A stretch of 64,000 nt of DNA from Luteimonas viscosa (GTDB lineage Bacteria; Pseudomonadota; Gammaproteobacteria; Xanthomonadales; Xanthomonadaceae), in the NCBI RefSeq assembly GCF_008244685.1, contig NZ_VTFT01000001.1, positions 2,831,248-2,895,247 of the forward strand. Direction: 5' to 3'. Of this stretch, positions 52,335 to 61,161 are shown piece after piece; position 1 is the first letter of the stretch; every line of letters begins with the position of its first letter. The notes beneath the pieces were generated by a model. The model saw only the letters and a list, made by a program, of their open reading frames with translations, was not told the origin of the DNA and did not search any database. Position numbers and translations under genes: made by a program.

Positions 52335-53330
52335 ATGACCACGGCCGCCGATCGCGCCCTGCTGGAGCGCCTGGTCGCCGGACCGGTGTCCGGCGACGTG
52401 CTGGCGCGCGAGTCCGGCCTGACCCGCGCGGCGGTGTGGAAGCGGATCGAAGGCCTGCGCGAGGCGGGCGTCGCGATCGACGCCCGGGCCGGGCGTGGCT
52501 ATGCGTTGTCCGCTCCGGTCGACCTGCTCGACCCGGACCGGATCCTGCTCGCGCTGCCGCCGGCCGTACGCGCGGATGTCGCCGCGCTCGAGGTGGCATG
52601 GTCGCTGGATTCGACCAGTTCCGAACTGCTGCGGCGCAAGGACCACTCCGCGGGCGCGCACGTCCTGCTTGCCGAGCGCCAGACCGGCGGCCGCGGCCGT
52701 CGCGGGCGGCCGTGGGCTTCGCCGCTGGCGGCCAACCTGTATCTCTCGGTGGCGCGGCGCTTCGATGCCGGACTGGCGCGCCTGGGCGGGCTGAGCCTGG
52801 TGGCGGGGGTCGCGGTGGTCGAGGCGCTGCATGCGCTGGGGTTCGCGCAGGCCCGGCTGAAATGGCCGAACGACGTGGTCGTCGCCGATGACGGGCGACT
52901 GCGCAAGCTCGGCGGCATCCTGGTCGAGGGCGGCGGAGAGCATGCCGGGCCGGCGCGCGCGGTGGTCGGCATCGGCCTCAACGTGCGCATGCCGGCGCAG
53001 GCCGGTGCCGGCATCGACCAGCCCTGGCTCGACCTGCAGGCGCTGGCGCATCCTCCCCCGCGCAGCATGCTTGCCGCCGGCGTGCTGGCGCGACTGCTGC
53101 CGGCGCTGGTGCGCTTCGACCGCGAGGGGCTCGCGCCATTCCTGGCGCAGTACGCCGCGCACGACGTGCTGGCCGGGCAATCTGTGCAGGTACATTCGGG
53201 CGACGGCCTGCATGACGGCATCGCGCTGGGCCTCGCCGCGGACGGCGCGCTGCGCGTGCGGCTGGGGCAGGGCGAGCGCTGCTTCCATGCCGGCGAAGTC
53301 AGCCTGCGACGCACGGATCGCACGCCATGA
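52335..53330 (+). CDS. birA: biotin operon repressor / biotin-[acetyl-CoA carboxylase] ligase
   Basis: A 331-residue bifunctional BirA. The N-terminal winged helix (ARESGLTRAAVWKRIEGLR) is present, so it may repress biotin genes. The ligase core has RQTGGRGRRGRPWASP, LKWPNDVVV, KLGGILVEG and GIGLNVRM. The C-terminal SH3-like domain completes it. A GATAAT box at 52302-52307 fits a -10. Its stop overlaps coaX by four bases. Confidence 0.94.
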   Translation: MTTAADRALLERLVAGPVSGDVLARESGLTRAAVWKRIEGLREAGVAIDARAGRGYALSAPVDLLDPDRILLALPPAVRADVAALEVAWSLDSTSSELLRRKDHSAGAHVLLAERQTGGRGRRGRPWASPLAANLYLSVARRFDAGLARLGGLSLVAGVAVVEALHALGFAQARLKWPNDVVVADDGRLRKLGGILVEGGGEHAGPARAVVGIGLNVRMPAQAGAGIDQPWLDLQALAHPPPRSMLAAGVLARLLPALVRFDREGLAPFLAQYAAHDVLAGQSVQVHSGDGLHDGIALGLAADGALRVRLGQGERCFHAGEVSLRRTDRTP

Positions 53331-54064
53331 GCGACTGGCTGTTCGACCTCGGCAACTCGCGGCTCAAGTGCGCGCCACTGCAGGCGGACGCGAGCCCGGG
53401 CGAGGTGCTGGCGTTCGCCCACGACGGCGTGGCCCTGGCCGAAGGCTGGATCGACTGCCTGCCGCCGCGCATCGACGCGGCGCACGTGGCGAGCGTCGCT
53501 TCGCCGGCGTTGCGCACCGCACTGCTGGAGGCGCTCGCCGCGCGCTGCGGCCGCATCGGCCTGGCGGCGACGCAGCGCGCCTGGGACGGCCTTCGGATCG
53601 CCTACGCCGCGCCGGAAAGGCTCGGCGTGGACCGGTTCCTGGCGATGCTCGCCGCGCACGCGCGCGGTGGCGCGTGGCTGGTGGCGGGCGTGGGCACCGC
53701 GCTGACCATCGATCTGGTCGACGCCGGCGGCCGCCACCATGGCGGACGGATCGCGCCGTCGCCGGCGCTCATGCGCGAGGCGCTGCAGGCGAAGGCGGCG
53801 CAACTGGTGGCCGACGGCGGCCACTATCGCGAGTTCGCGGCCGACACCGACGACGCGCTGGCCTCGGGTTGCCTCGGTGCGGCGCTGGCCCTGGTCGAAC
53901 GCAGTCTGGCGGCGGCGGCAGATGCCTGCGGCGCGCCGGTGCCGCTGCTGCTGCACGGCGGCGGTGCCGAAGCGTTGCTGCCGCACCTGCGCGACGCCGA
54001 GCATGATCCCTCGCTGGTGCTGCGCGGCCTGGCGCACTGGGCCCGGAGCGGACCGAGCCCCTAG
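53327..54064 (+). CDS. coaX: type III pantothenate kinase
   Basis: A 245-residue kinase for the first step of coenzyme A synthesis. LFDLGNSRLKC is the ATP/phosphate motif (Ser in place of the commoner Thr). RLGVDRFLAMLAAH, VGTALTIDLVDA and GGRIAPSPALMREAL are the other family motifs. The birA-coaX-SPOR order is standard in gammaproteobacteria. Confidence 0.93.
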   Translation: MSDWLFDLGNSRLKCAPLQADASPGEVLAFAHDGVALAEGWIDCLPPRIDAAHVASVASPALRTALLEALAARCGRIGLAATQRAWDGLRIAYAAPERLGVDRFLAMLAAHARGGAWLVAGVGTALTIDLVDAGGRHHGGRIAPSPALMREALQAKAAQLVADGGHYREFAADTDDALASGCLGAALALVERSLAAAADACGAPVPLLLHGGGAEALLPHLRDAEHDPSLVLRGLAHWARSGPSP

Positions 54065-54067
54065 AAT
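54062..54067 (+). promoter_or_regulatory. candidate -10 box for a leaderless SPOR transcript
   Basis: TAGAAT overlaps the coaX stop codon and ends six bases before the ATG at 54074. No ribosome site is visible for that ATG. The -35 region is not recognisable. Confidence 0.35.
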
Positions 54068-54073
54068 CGACCG

Positions 54074-54865
54074 ATGTTCGCCCGCGCCCTGATCGTCCTG
54101 CTGCTGATCCTCAACCTCGGTGTCGCGCTGTGGTGGGCGACGCGTGGTGACGACGCGCCGTCCGCCGACGAGCTGCCGCTGCCGCGAGGGGTGGAACCGC
54201 TGAGACTGCTGGAAGAGTCGGCGGACCCCGCGGCCCCGGCCCGCGCGCCGGTGACGGTTCCGCCCGGCGCGCCGGAGGCACGGGATGCGCGGGACCAGGC
54301 CGCTGCGACGGCCGGTCCCGGGCCGACCACAGCGGCGACGGAAGCCGGCGAAACGACCCCGGCCCGGGAGGCCGCCGCGGCCCCGGCCGTGGCCACCGTC
54401 TGCCACAGCTTCGGTCCGTTCGCGGACGCTGCCGCGGCCGGGCGCGCGGCCGCGCAACTTCGGCCGGCGGTGCGGGGCGTGGCGACCCGACAGGTGCGGC
54501 CGGCGCCGCGTGGCTGGAACGTGCAACTGTCGGCGCTGCCGGACCGGGCGGCCGCCGATGCCGCCGCGACGCGGCTGTCCGCCGCCGGCTTCGACGACCA
54601 CTATCTCCTGCCCGCCGCGGAAGACGGCACCGTCGACATCGCCCTCGGCCGGTTCGGAGGCGAGGCCGCCGCGCAGCGCCACGTCGCGGCGCTGCAGGCG
54701 GCAGGATTCGCCGCGGTCGCCGAGCCGATCGGAGGCGATGGCCAGACCCGGCACTGGGTCGACGTCGTCGCCGGCGAGCACGTCGACCCCGACGTGCTCA
54801 GGCGTGCGGCCGGCGCGGCGCAGGGCGAGCCCATCGAATGCGAGCCCGCAGCGGCGGTACCTTGA
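54074..54865 (+). CDS. SPOR-domain cell-envelope protein
   Basis: A 263-residue protein: an N-terminal membrane helix (ALIVLLLILNLGVALWWA), a long Ala/Pro/Thr/Glu-rich periplasmic linker, then a SPOR domain (CHSFGPFADAAAAGRAAAQL, WNVQLSALPDRAAADAAATR, YLLPA then VDIALGRFGGEAAAQRHVAA). SPOR domains bind denuded septal glycan, so a division or envelope role is likely. Confidence 0.85.
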   Translation: MFARALIVLLLILNLGVALWWATRGDDAPSADELPLPRGVEPLRLLEESADPAAPARAPVTVPPGAPEARDARDQAAATAGPGPTTAATEAGETTPAREAAAAPAVATVCHSFGPFADAAAAGRAAAQLRPAVRGVATRQVRPAPRGWNVQLSALPDRAAADAAATRLSAAGFDDHYLLPAAEDGTVDIALGRFGGEAAAQRHVAALQAAGFAAVAEPIGGDGQTRHWVDVVAGEHVDPDVLRRAAGAAQGEPIECEPAAAVP

Positions 54866-54917
54866 GGGGCGTGGGCTAGAATGCCTTCCGGTCGACGCCG
54901 GCGCCGCCGACGACAGC

Positions 54918-54993
54918 GCCGCTTTAGCTCAGCTGGTAGAGCAACCGCCTTGTAAGCGGTAGGTCATCCGTTCGAATCGGATAAGCGGCACCA
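54918..54993 (+). tRNA. tRNA-Thr (anticodon TGT)
   Basis: A 76-base cloverleaf: acceptor arms GCCGCTT and AAGCGGC, D-arm GCTCAGCTGGTAGAGC, anticodon stem ACCGC/GCGGT with loop CTTGTAA (anticodon TGT), T-arm ATCCG TTCGAAT CGGAT, and encoded CCA. A TAGAAT box at 54877-54882 may be its -10. It is a possible integration site, but nothing integrated is seen next to it. Confidence 0.95.
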
Positions 54994-55229
54994 CGTCCGG
55001 CGACCGGGCCTGCAGGCCGATTCCGGGGCGGCATCCGGCCGGCCGGTTCCGGGAACGATTCATCCACCAGCCCCGCCACGTCAGTCCGCATCGTGCCTGC
55101 GGACAGCGGTGGCACCGATCCCGCCTGTTTCGCCCGTGCACGGCCCGCGCTTGCTGCGCTGCGACATCGGGCTGGCTCGCCGGGTCGCTAGACTGCCGGC
55201 CCGGACCCTTGCACGAGAAACCATCCGCC

Positions 55230-56153
55230 ATGGACCAGCGCTATCCCCCGGTCTCGATGTTCGGCGTGCCCACCGATGTCGGCGCGGGCACGCGCGGCGC
55301 GTCGATGGGACCGGAGGCGCTGCGCGTCGCCGGCCTCGGCGAGGCGCTCAGGGCGCGTGGCGTCGACATCGCCGATGCCGGCGACGTCCCGGGGCCGAAG
55401 AATCCCTGGCTCGGGCCGGTCGATGGCTACCGCCACCTCGACCAGGTGGTGGCCTGGAACCAGGGGGTGTTCGAAACCACGCAGGCCATCCTCCGCGACG
55501 GCCGCATGCCGGTGATGCTCGGCGGCGACCATTGCCTGGCGATCGGCTCGATCGCCGCGGTCGCAGCGCACTGCCGCCGCGAGGGCAGGAGCCTGCGGGT
55601 GCTGTGGCTGGATGCGCACACCGACTTCAACACCAGCACGATCACGCCCTCGGGCAATGTCCACGGCATGCCGGTCGCCTGCCTGTGCGGCATCGGCCCC
55701 GACGCACTCACCCGGATCGGCGGACACGTGCCCGCGATCGTGCCCAGCCAGGTGCGGCAACTCGGCATCCGCTCGGTGGACCAGGACGAGAAGCGTCTGG
55801 TCAAGGAACACCGGCTCGACATCTACGACATGCGCTACATCGACGAGGTCGGGATGAAGCGGGCGATGGAACAGGCCCTGCAAGGCCTCGATCGCGACAC
55901 CCACCTGCACGTGAGCTTCGATGTCGACATCCTCGACCCGACCATCGCGCCGGGCACGGGCACGCCCATCCCGGGCGGCGTCAACTACCGCGAGGCGCAG
56001 CTGATCATGGAAATGATCGCCGACAGCGGCCGGCTGCGATCGCTCGATATCGTCGAGGTGAACCCGGCGCTGGACAACCGCAATGCGACCGCCGAACTCG
56101 CCGTCGACCTGGTCGAAAGCCTGTTCGGCAAGTCCACGCTCATGCGCGACTGA
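55230..56153 (+). CDS. rocF: arginase
   Basis: A 307-residue ureohydrolase converting arginine to ornithine and urea. The Mn ligands are all present: GGDHCLAIGS, WLDAHTDFNT and SFDVDILDP. SGNVHGMPVA and TGTPIPGGVNYRE are arginase-type substrate loops. A TAGACT box at 55186-55191 could be the -10. Confidence 0.94.
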   Translation: MDQRYPPVSMFGVPTDVGAGTRGASMGPEALRVAGLGEALRARGVDIADAGDVPGPKNPWLGPVDGYRHLDQVVAWNQGVFETTQAILRDGRMPVMLGGDHCLAIGSIAAVAAHCRREGRSLRVLWLDAHTDFNTSTITPSGNVHGMPVACLCGIGPDALTRIGGHVPAIVPSQVRQLGIRSVDQDEKRLVKEHRLDIYDMRYIDEVGMKRAMEQALQGLDRDTHLHVSFDVDILDPTIAPGTGTPIPGGVNYREAQLIMEMIADSGRLRSLDIVEVNPALDNRNATAELAVDLVESLFGKSTLMRD

Positions 56154-56332
56154 CGCGACCCCACCGCGCCGTCACGCCGCGGCGACAAGCCTGAACATCG
56201 CCCGCGCGCCCCGAGGCACTACCGGGTGTTGCGCCTTGCAGTCAACGCGGATTTCACGCCCGCCAGCGTCTTATGTCCGGGACGAACGCGGACGATCCGC
56301 GATCGCATCGAAAAGCCTCCAGGAGAAACCAG

Positions 56333-56488
56333 ATGAAGCGTTTGATGGCCATGATGCTGCTTGCCATGTTCTCGGTCGGCATGCTGTCGGCGTGCAACAC
56401 GACGAAGGGCTTCGGCCAGGACGTCGAGAAGGTCGGCGACAAGATCGAGGACGCGGCCGACGACACGGGCGGCACCGATCCGAAGTGA
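56333..56488 (+). CDS. entericidin-like small lipoprotein
   Basis: A 51-residue protein behind AGGAGAAACC. The signal ends in a lipobox (MLLAMFSVGMLSACNT). The mature part KGFGQDVEKVGDKIEDAADD matches entericidin A/B, small stress-induced lipoproteins with toxin or antidote roles in E. coli. A single copy here; strong terminator downstream. Confidence 0.9.
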   Translation: MKRLMAMMLLAMFSVGMLSACNTTKGFGQDVEKVGDKIEDAADDTGGTDPK

Positions 56489-56513
56489 TCGACCCCGCAC
56501 GAACGCGTTTCGG

Positions 56514-56541
56514 GAAAGCCGGCATTGCCGGCTTTCTCTTT
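56514..56541 (+). terminator. rho-independent terminator of the entericidin-like gene
   Basis: GAAAGCCGGC and GCCGGCTTTC pair around ATT, followed by TCTTTTT. Confidence 0.85.
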
Positions 56542-56751
56542 TTCCGGCGCGGTCCTGTCCCGGATTGCGTCGCTGCGCGATCGAAGAAGCATCGAAACTG
56601 AATTCGCGCGCGCCGCAAGTCATCGTTGTGAATACCGCCTTACGAATCCTTGATCCGGCCGTGATGCGTCCGCCGCAATGATGGAGCCATCGATGCGCAG
56701 CGGAACCATCGCACCGATGTCCCACCATCAACGAACCCAAGGAATGCAGCC

Positions 56752-56952
56752 ATGAACAAAGACATCATTGCCGGCAAGTGGACCCAGCTCAAGGGTCAGG
56801 CCCAGGCCAAGTGGGGCGACCTGACCGACGACGTGTTCGACGTTGCCGAAGGCGACAGCAAGTACCTCGCGGGCAAGCTGCAGGAGCGCTATGGCTGGGA
56901 GCGCGAGCGCGCCGAGCAGGAAGTGCGCGACTTCGAGAAGACCCTGAACTGA
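56752..56952 (+). CDS. CsbD-family stress protein
   Basis: A 66-residue CsbD-like protein: [20 protein letters not shown] then [20 protein letters not shown] and a C-terminal helix ending RDFEKTLN. The family is induced by general stress in many bacteria. Start behind AAGGAATG; own terminator follows. Confidence 0.93.
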   Translation: MNKDIIAGKWTQLKGQAQAKWGDLTDDVFDVAEGDSKYLAGKLQERYGWERERAEQEVRDFEKTLN

Positions 56953-57046
56953 TGCAGCCGTAGCCGCGAGACGCGCGGCCGCGACGAAGGGTGGCAACGC
57001 CTCGCGCGAGCCCGCACCCGCAGCAACCAGAAGGGATGTCACGGGC

Positions 57047-57074
57047 AAGGGCCGGCACCGCCGGCCCTTTGCTT
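57047..57074 (+). terminator. rho-independent terminator downstream of csbD-like gene
   Basis: AAGGGCCGGC and GCCGGCCCTT form a perfect stem with loop ACC, followed by TGCTTT. Confidence 0.8.
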
Positions 57075-57146
57075 TGTGCCGACGTCCATCCGCAGGTGAT
57101 CGTCAGCCCGATGCGGGGCGGTGGCCGGCGCGCGCGCCGGATCACT

Positions 57147-57968
57147 TCAACGCCAGTGCCCCGGCGGATCCGCCACGAACCTGCCCGGGAAGGCCCGCGG
57201 CCGCTCGCGATGCCACGCCGGAGGAGCAGGCGATGGCACGATCCCGCGCGCGGCGAGCGCCTGCGGCGCGTCGTAGCGCAGCTGCGTGAGCTGTGCCGGA
57301 CGCGCGCTGGCGCGTGCGAACGAGGTCTGCCCGACCGGGGACCATTCGCGCCGACCGTGTCCGGTGCCGATCTGTTGCCGGGCCAGCCCGTCATCCGCGT
57401 GGTATGCATCCGCCGACTGTTCAGCCTTGGTGGCAGGCGCAGCGCGGCGCGACTTCCCGGCGTCCGCACCGTGGGCGATCGGCGGCGACGGCGGCGGATA
57501 CGGGTGCTGATGTCGATCGGCGCGTTCTCGGAATACGGCCACCCCGATCGTGCCGACGTCGTCCGGGCGGCCGGTGCGCGCGGCATAACTGTCGGGCAAG
57601 GCGGTGAACACGAAACCGGCCACGTCCTGGTACGACTTGCGCCAGCCGGTGATCTCGGTGCTCTGCCAGGGCGCCAGTACGTAGCCGGTCTGCGAGGGGT
57701 GCGCGGTCTGGCCGGTGACGGCGTTGACGCCGTCGACCGAGAGCACCACCAGCACCCGTTCGCCCGTGTTGTTGGTCAGACGTACCCCGTAGCGGTGCCC
57801 GGGCGTTCCCGCGATCCAGGATTCATGCCGATGCCGATACTCGGGCAGCCACCGGCCGCTGTCGCGATCCACCACGTCGATGCGGACCAGCGAACGGGCG
57901 GCGGCGGGCGTCGCAGCCAGCAGGACGACGAAGGCGGCCAGCGCGGCCGGGGCGTGTTTGCGGATCAT
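57147..57968 (-). CDS. hypothetical secreted protein with beta-rich N-terminal domain
   Basis: A 273-residue protein from ATG 57968 (GGAGA upstream). A signal peptide (APAALAAFVVLLAATPAAA) leads to a beta-rich domain: RYGVRLTNNTGERVLVVLSV, TGYVLAPWQSTEITGWRKS and DVGTIGVAVFRER. The C-terminal 110 residues are polar, Arg/Pro/Ala-rich and probably disordered. The first half recalls xanthomonad secreted proteins of unknown role. It converges with the csbD-like gene and is divergent from trpS. Confidence 0.75.
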   Translation of the reverse strand: MIRKHAPAALAAFVVLLAATPAAARSLVRIDVVDRDSGRWLPEYRHRHESWIAGTPGHRYGVRLTNNTGERVLVVLSVDGVNAVTGQTAHPSQTGYVLAPWQSTEITGWRKSYQDVAGFVFTALPDSYAARTGRPDDVGTIGVAVFRERADRHQHPYPPPSPPIAHGADAGKSRRAAPATKAEQSADAYHADDGLARQQIGTGHGRREWSPVGQTSFARASARPAQLTQLRYDAPQALAARGIVPSPAPPAWHRERPRAFPGRFVADPPGHWR

Positions 57969-58093
57969 GGTCGGGATCTCCGGGCGGGTCGTGCGATTGA
58001 ACGCACGCGCGCGCCGGGCGGGGTTGCCGCCACCGGAGGCGGCTGGCGCAACGGTTAAACTGGCGTTCCGCTTCCGTGTCCCGGCGCCCTGCA

Positions 58094-59425
58094 ATGCCCC
58101 AGCGTCCCGTCCGCGTCCTTACCGGCATCACCACCTCCGGCACCCCGCACCTGGGCAATTACGTCGGGGCGATCCGGCCCGCCATCGCCACCAGCCGCGC
58201 CGCGGACACGGAGAGCTTCTACTTCCTGGCCGACCTGCACAGCCTGATCAAGGCCCAGGACCCCGCGCGCACCCAACGCTCCACGCTCGAGATCGCCGCG
58301 GCCTGGCTGGCCTGCGGACTGGATCCGGGCAAGGTCTGGTTCTACCGCCAGAGCGACATCCCCGAGATCACCGAACTGACCTGGTACCTGACCTGCGTCG
58401 CCGGCAAGGGCATCCTCAACCGCGCGCACGCCTACAAGGCGGCGGTCGACCGCAACCGCGCCGACGGCGAGGACGACGACAGCGGCGTGACCGCCGGACT
58501 GTTCATGTATCCGGTGCTGATGGCCGCCGACATCCTGGTCTTCAACGCCGACCGGGTGCCGGTGGGTCGCGACCAGGTGCAGCACATCGAGATGGCGCGC
58601 GACTTCGGCCAGCGCTTCAACCATGTCTACGGTCGCGAGTGGTTCGTGCTGCCCGAGGCGGTGGTGGACGAGCAGGTCGCCACCCTGCCGGGCCTGGACG
58701 GCCGCAAGATGAGCAAGAGCTACGGCAACACCATCGCGCTGTTCGCGCCGCCGGCGGAACTGAAGAAGCTGGTGTTCTCGATCGTCACCGATTCGCGGGC
58801 GCCGGGCGAAGCCAAGGACACCGAAGGCTCGGCGCTGTTCCAGCTCTACCAGGCCTTCGCCAGCCGCGAGCAGACCGCCGCGTTCGCGCAGGCCTTTGCC
58901 GACGGCATCGGCTGGGGCGATGCGAAGCAGCGGCTCTATGACCTGGTCGAGGCCGAAATCGCGCCGCTGCGCGAGCGCTATCTGGACCTGGTCGCGCGCC
59001 CGGGCGACATCGAGGACACGCTGCGCGACGGTGCGCGCCGCCTGCGCGAGCGTCATGCGACGCCGCTGCTGGCGCAGCTGCGCGAAGCGGTGGGCCTGCG
59101 CGACCTGTCGACGGTGCGGCTCGCCGCGATGGAGGCCGACGCCGTCGCGGAGAAGCCGTCGCTGGCGGCTTTCAAGCAGTACCGCGAGGCCGACGGCCGG
59201 TTCTACTTCAAGCTGGTCGAGGGCGAGCGCGTGCTGTTGCAGAGTCGCGGCTTCGACGCGCCGCGCGACGCGGGGCAGGCGATCGCAGCGTTGCGGCGCG
59301 GGAGCGTGCCGCTGGCGCAGGCACCGGCCTCGGCGGGCGAGGGCGTGACCGATGCGGAGGTGCAGGCCGCGCTCGATGCGCTGGCCGCCGCCGATGCGGA
59401 AAAGGCGGCGCGGGCGCAGGCATGA
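58094..59425 (+). CDS. trpS: tryptophan-tRNA ligase with C-terminal extension
   Basis: A 443-residue synthetase. The HIGH-type motif lies in TSGTPHLGNYVG, and GLDGRKMSKSYGN carries KMSKS. The core ends near residue 340. About 100 further residues (SLAAFKQYREADGRFYFKLV and RDAGQAIAALRRGSVPLAQA) form an extra domain absent from the usual 330-residue enzyme; similar extended forms occur in this family of bacteria. A TTAAACT stretch at 58054-58060 may be the -10. It overlaps the next gene (ATGA). Confidence 0.93.
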   Translation: MPQRPVRVLTGITTSGTPHLGNYVGAIRPAIATSRAADTESFYFLADLHSLIKAQDPARTQRSTLEIAAAWLACGLDPGKVWFYRQSDIPEITELTWYLTCVAGKGILNRAHAYKAAVDRNRADGEDDDSGVTAGLFMYPVLMAADILVFNADRVPVGRDQVQHIEMARDFGQRFNHVYGREWFVLPEAVVDEQVATLPGLDGRKMSKSYGNTIALFAPPAELKKLVFSIVTDSRAPGEAKDTEGSALFQLYQAFASREQTAAFAQAFADGIGWGDAKQRLYDLVEAEIAPLRERYLDLVARPGDIEDTLRDGARRLRERHATPLLAQLREAVGLRDLSTVRLAAMEADAVAEKPSLAAFKQYREADGRFYFKLVEGERVLLQSRGFDAPRDAGQAIAALRRGSVPLAQAPASAGEGVTDAEVQAALDALAAADAEKAARAQA

Positions 59426-59736
59426 ACCCGCTGGTCGAGCTCAACCTTACCCTGATCCTGTTCCTGCCCTGGTTCGCGATCCTGGCCACGCTGTACTGGC
59501 TGTTCCCGCGCCAGCCGCGCGGCATGAAACGCGCGCTGTACGACCTGGCGACGCTGGCGCTGGCGGTGGCCGCCTTCCTGTGGAGCGTGTACTGGTCGGT
59601 GGCCAATGCCGACACCCAGTACGGCAAGCTGTGGCCGCAGGTGCTGGCGACCGCGCTGGGCTACGGCGTGTTCCTCGCGGCGCTGGGGATCGCGTTCGTG
59701 GCGCGCCACCTGCTGTTCCGGCGCCGGCGCGGCTGA
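59422..59736 (+). CDS. three-helix membrane protein coupled to trpS
   Basis: A 104-residue protein whose ATG overlaps the trpS stop by four bases. Helices: LTLILFLPWFAILATLYWLF, DLATLALAVAAFLWSVYW and VLATALGYGVFLAALGIAFV. A conserved xanthomonad gene of unknown function in my reading; coupling suggests co-expression with trpS. Confidence 0.8.
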   Translation: MNPLVELNLTLILFLPWFAILATLYWLFPRQPRGMKRALYDLATLALAVAAFLWSVYWSVANADTQYGKLWPQVLATALGYGVFLAALGIAFVARHLLFRRRRG

Positions 59737-59766
59737 AGGCATGGTGATACAACCGGAGAAGGCGCG

Positions 59767-60714
59767 ATGAATTTAGAGCGCATCACCCTCATCGACACCG
59801 GCTACATCCGCCCCGGATTGTGCGCGGCCTATCTGGTGCACGGCAGCGGTGGCCGCGCGGCGCTGGTGGATTGCGGCACCGCGACCTGCGCGCAGCGCGT
59901 GCTCGCGGCGATCGACGCCGCCGGCGTGGCCCGCGACGCGGTCGACTGGCTGCTGGTCACCCACGTCCACCTCGACCACGCCGGCGCTGCCGGCCCGCTG
60001 ATGCGCGCGCTGCCGAACGCGCGGCTGGTGGTGCATCCGCGCGGCGCCCAGCACATGGTCGACCCGGAGAAACTCATCGCCGGCGCGAAGCGGGTCTACG
60101 GCGAAGCGATGTTCGCGCGCGACCATGCCGGCATGCTGCCGGTGGACGAGGCGCGCGTGGTGGTCGCCGACGACGGCCACGTGGTCGACCTCGCCGGTCG
60201 CCCGCTCGCCTGCGCCGACACGCCCGGGCACGCCCTGCACCACTACAGCGTGTGGGACGCGGCGACGCGCAGCTGGATCGCCGGCGATGCGTTCGGGCTG
60301 TCGTACCGCGAGTTCGACAACGGCAACGGCGCGTTCGCGGTACCGACGACCTCGCCGGTGCAGTTCGATCCCGGGCAGATGCAGGCCTCGATCCGCCGGC
60401 TGGTCGCGCGCGCGCCGGATGCGATCCGCATCGCCCACTACGGGATCGTCACCGAATGCGTGCGGCTGGCCGACGACCTGATCACGCTGGTGGATGCGAT
60501 GGCGGCGATCGCGCGCGATGCCGACGCCAGCCCCGACCGCCACGCGCGGATCGTCCACGGCGTGACCGCGCTCTACGTCGAGCGCGCCGCAGCGCACGGC
60601 GTCGCCGATCCCGTTCGCAGCGTCGCCGCCGTGCTCGGCGGCGACATCGAGATCAACGCGCAGGGTCTGGGCGTCTGGCTGGACCGGGAAGCGAAGGCGC
60701 GCGCGGCCGGTTGA
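59767..60714 (+). CDS. MBL-fold metallohydrolase
   Basis: A 315-residue beta-lactamase-fold protein. THVHLDHAGAAGPL is the zinc motif, DTPGHALHHYSVWD gives the third histidine, and WIAGDAFGLSYRE the bridging Asp. HYGIVTE near 230 supplies the last His. Relatives include glyoxalase II-like and flavodiiron-like enzymes; specificity unknown. Confidence 0.88.
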   Translation: MNLERITLIDTGYIRPGLCAAYLVHGSGGRAALVDCGTATCAQRVLAAIDAAGVARDAVDWLLVTHVHLDHAGAAGPLMRALPNARLVVHPRGAQHMVDPEKLIAGAKRVYGEAMFARDHAGMLPVDEARVVVADDGHVVDLAGRPLACADTPGHALHHYSVWDAATRSWIAGDAFGLSYREFDNGNGAFAVPTTSPVQFDPGQMQASIRRLVARAPDAIRIAHYGIVTECVRLADDLITLVDAMAAIARDADASPDRHARIVHGVTALYVERAAAHGVADPVRSVAAVLGGDIEINAQGLGVWLDREAKARAAG

Positions 60715-60747
60715 AGGGCGCGCCACCGCCCGCCGGCGGGATCGCCG

Positions 60748-61131
60748 TTATTCCCAGCGATTGAGATGCGGGCCGAACGGCTTGCGCTGCTGGCGCACCA
60801 CGCAGAAGCGGTGGCCGCTGGGGGCCTCCATGACCCACCACGTGTGCACCTTCTCGATCTTCTTCGCGCCGAGTGCCACCAGGCGCTCGGCCTCGGCCTC
60901 GACGTCGTCGGCCTCGATGTCGAGGTGGATGCGCGAGGCGTGCGAGACCTTCTGCAGCAGCAGGATCGGCTCGTCGGCCTCCGTGTGCAGGCGCGCGTAC
61001 TTGCCGTCGTCGTCCTCGTCGGGGGAGTCGACGCGCTTGCCGAGGGCCCGGCTCCAGAACTCGACGTGGGGTGCGAGGTCGTCGGCCTCGCAGTCGAGGA
61101 CGAAAGTGCTCAGGCGGCTGTGGTGGGGCAT
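60748..61131 (-). CDS. VOC-family protein, tandem copy 1
   Basis: A 127-residue glyoxalase/bleomycin-resistance-fold protein: LSTFVLDCEADDLAPHVEFW, KVSHASRIHLDIEADDVEAE and a C-terminal SGHRFCVV. It is about half identical to the next gene, with the same MPHHSRL start, and is the product of tandem duplication. Confidence 0.87.
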   Translation of the reverse strand: MPHHSRLSTFVLDCEADDLAPHVEFWSRALGKRVDSPDEDDDGKYARLHTEADEPILLLQKVSHASRIHLDIEADDVEAEAERLVALGAKKIEKVHTWWVMEAPSGHRFCVVRQQRKPFGPHLNRWE

Positions 61132-61161
61132 GGCGGTCCTCCGTTGGTCGTGGCTTCCGGG

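Noticed and set aside
54918-54993. Integration site of a genomic island at tRNA-Thr.
   Set aside because: No integrase, direct repeat of the tRNA end or composition shift is visible next to it.
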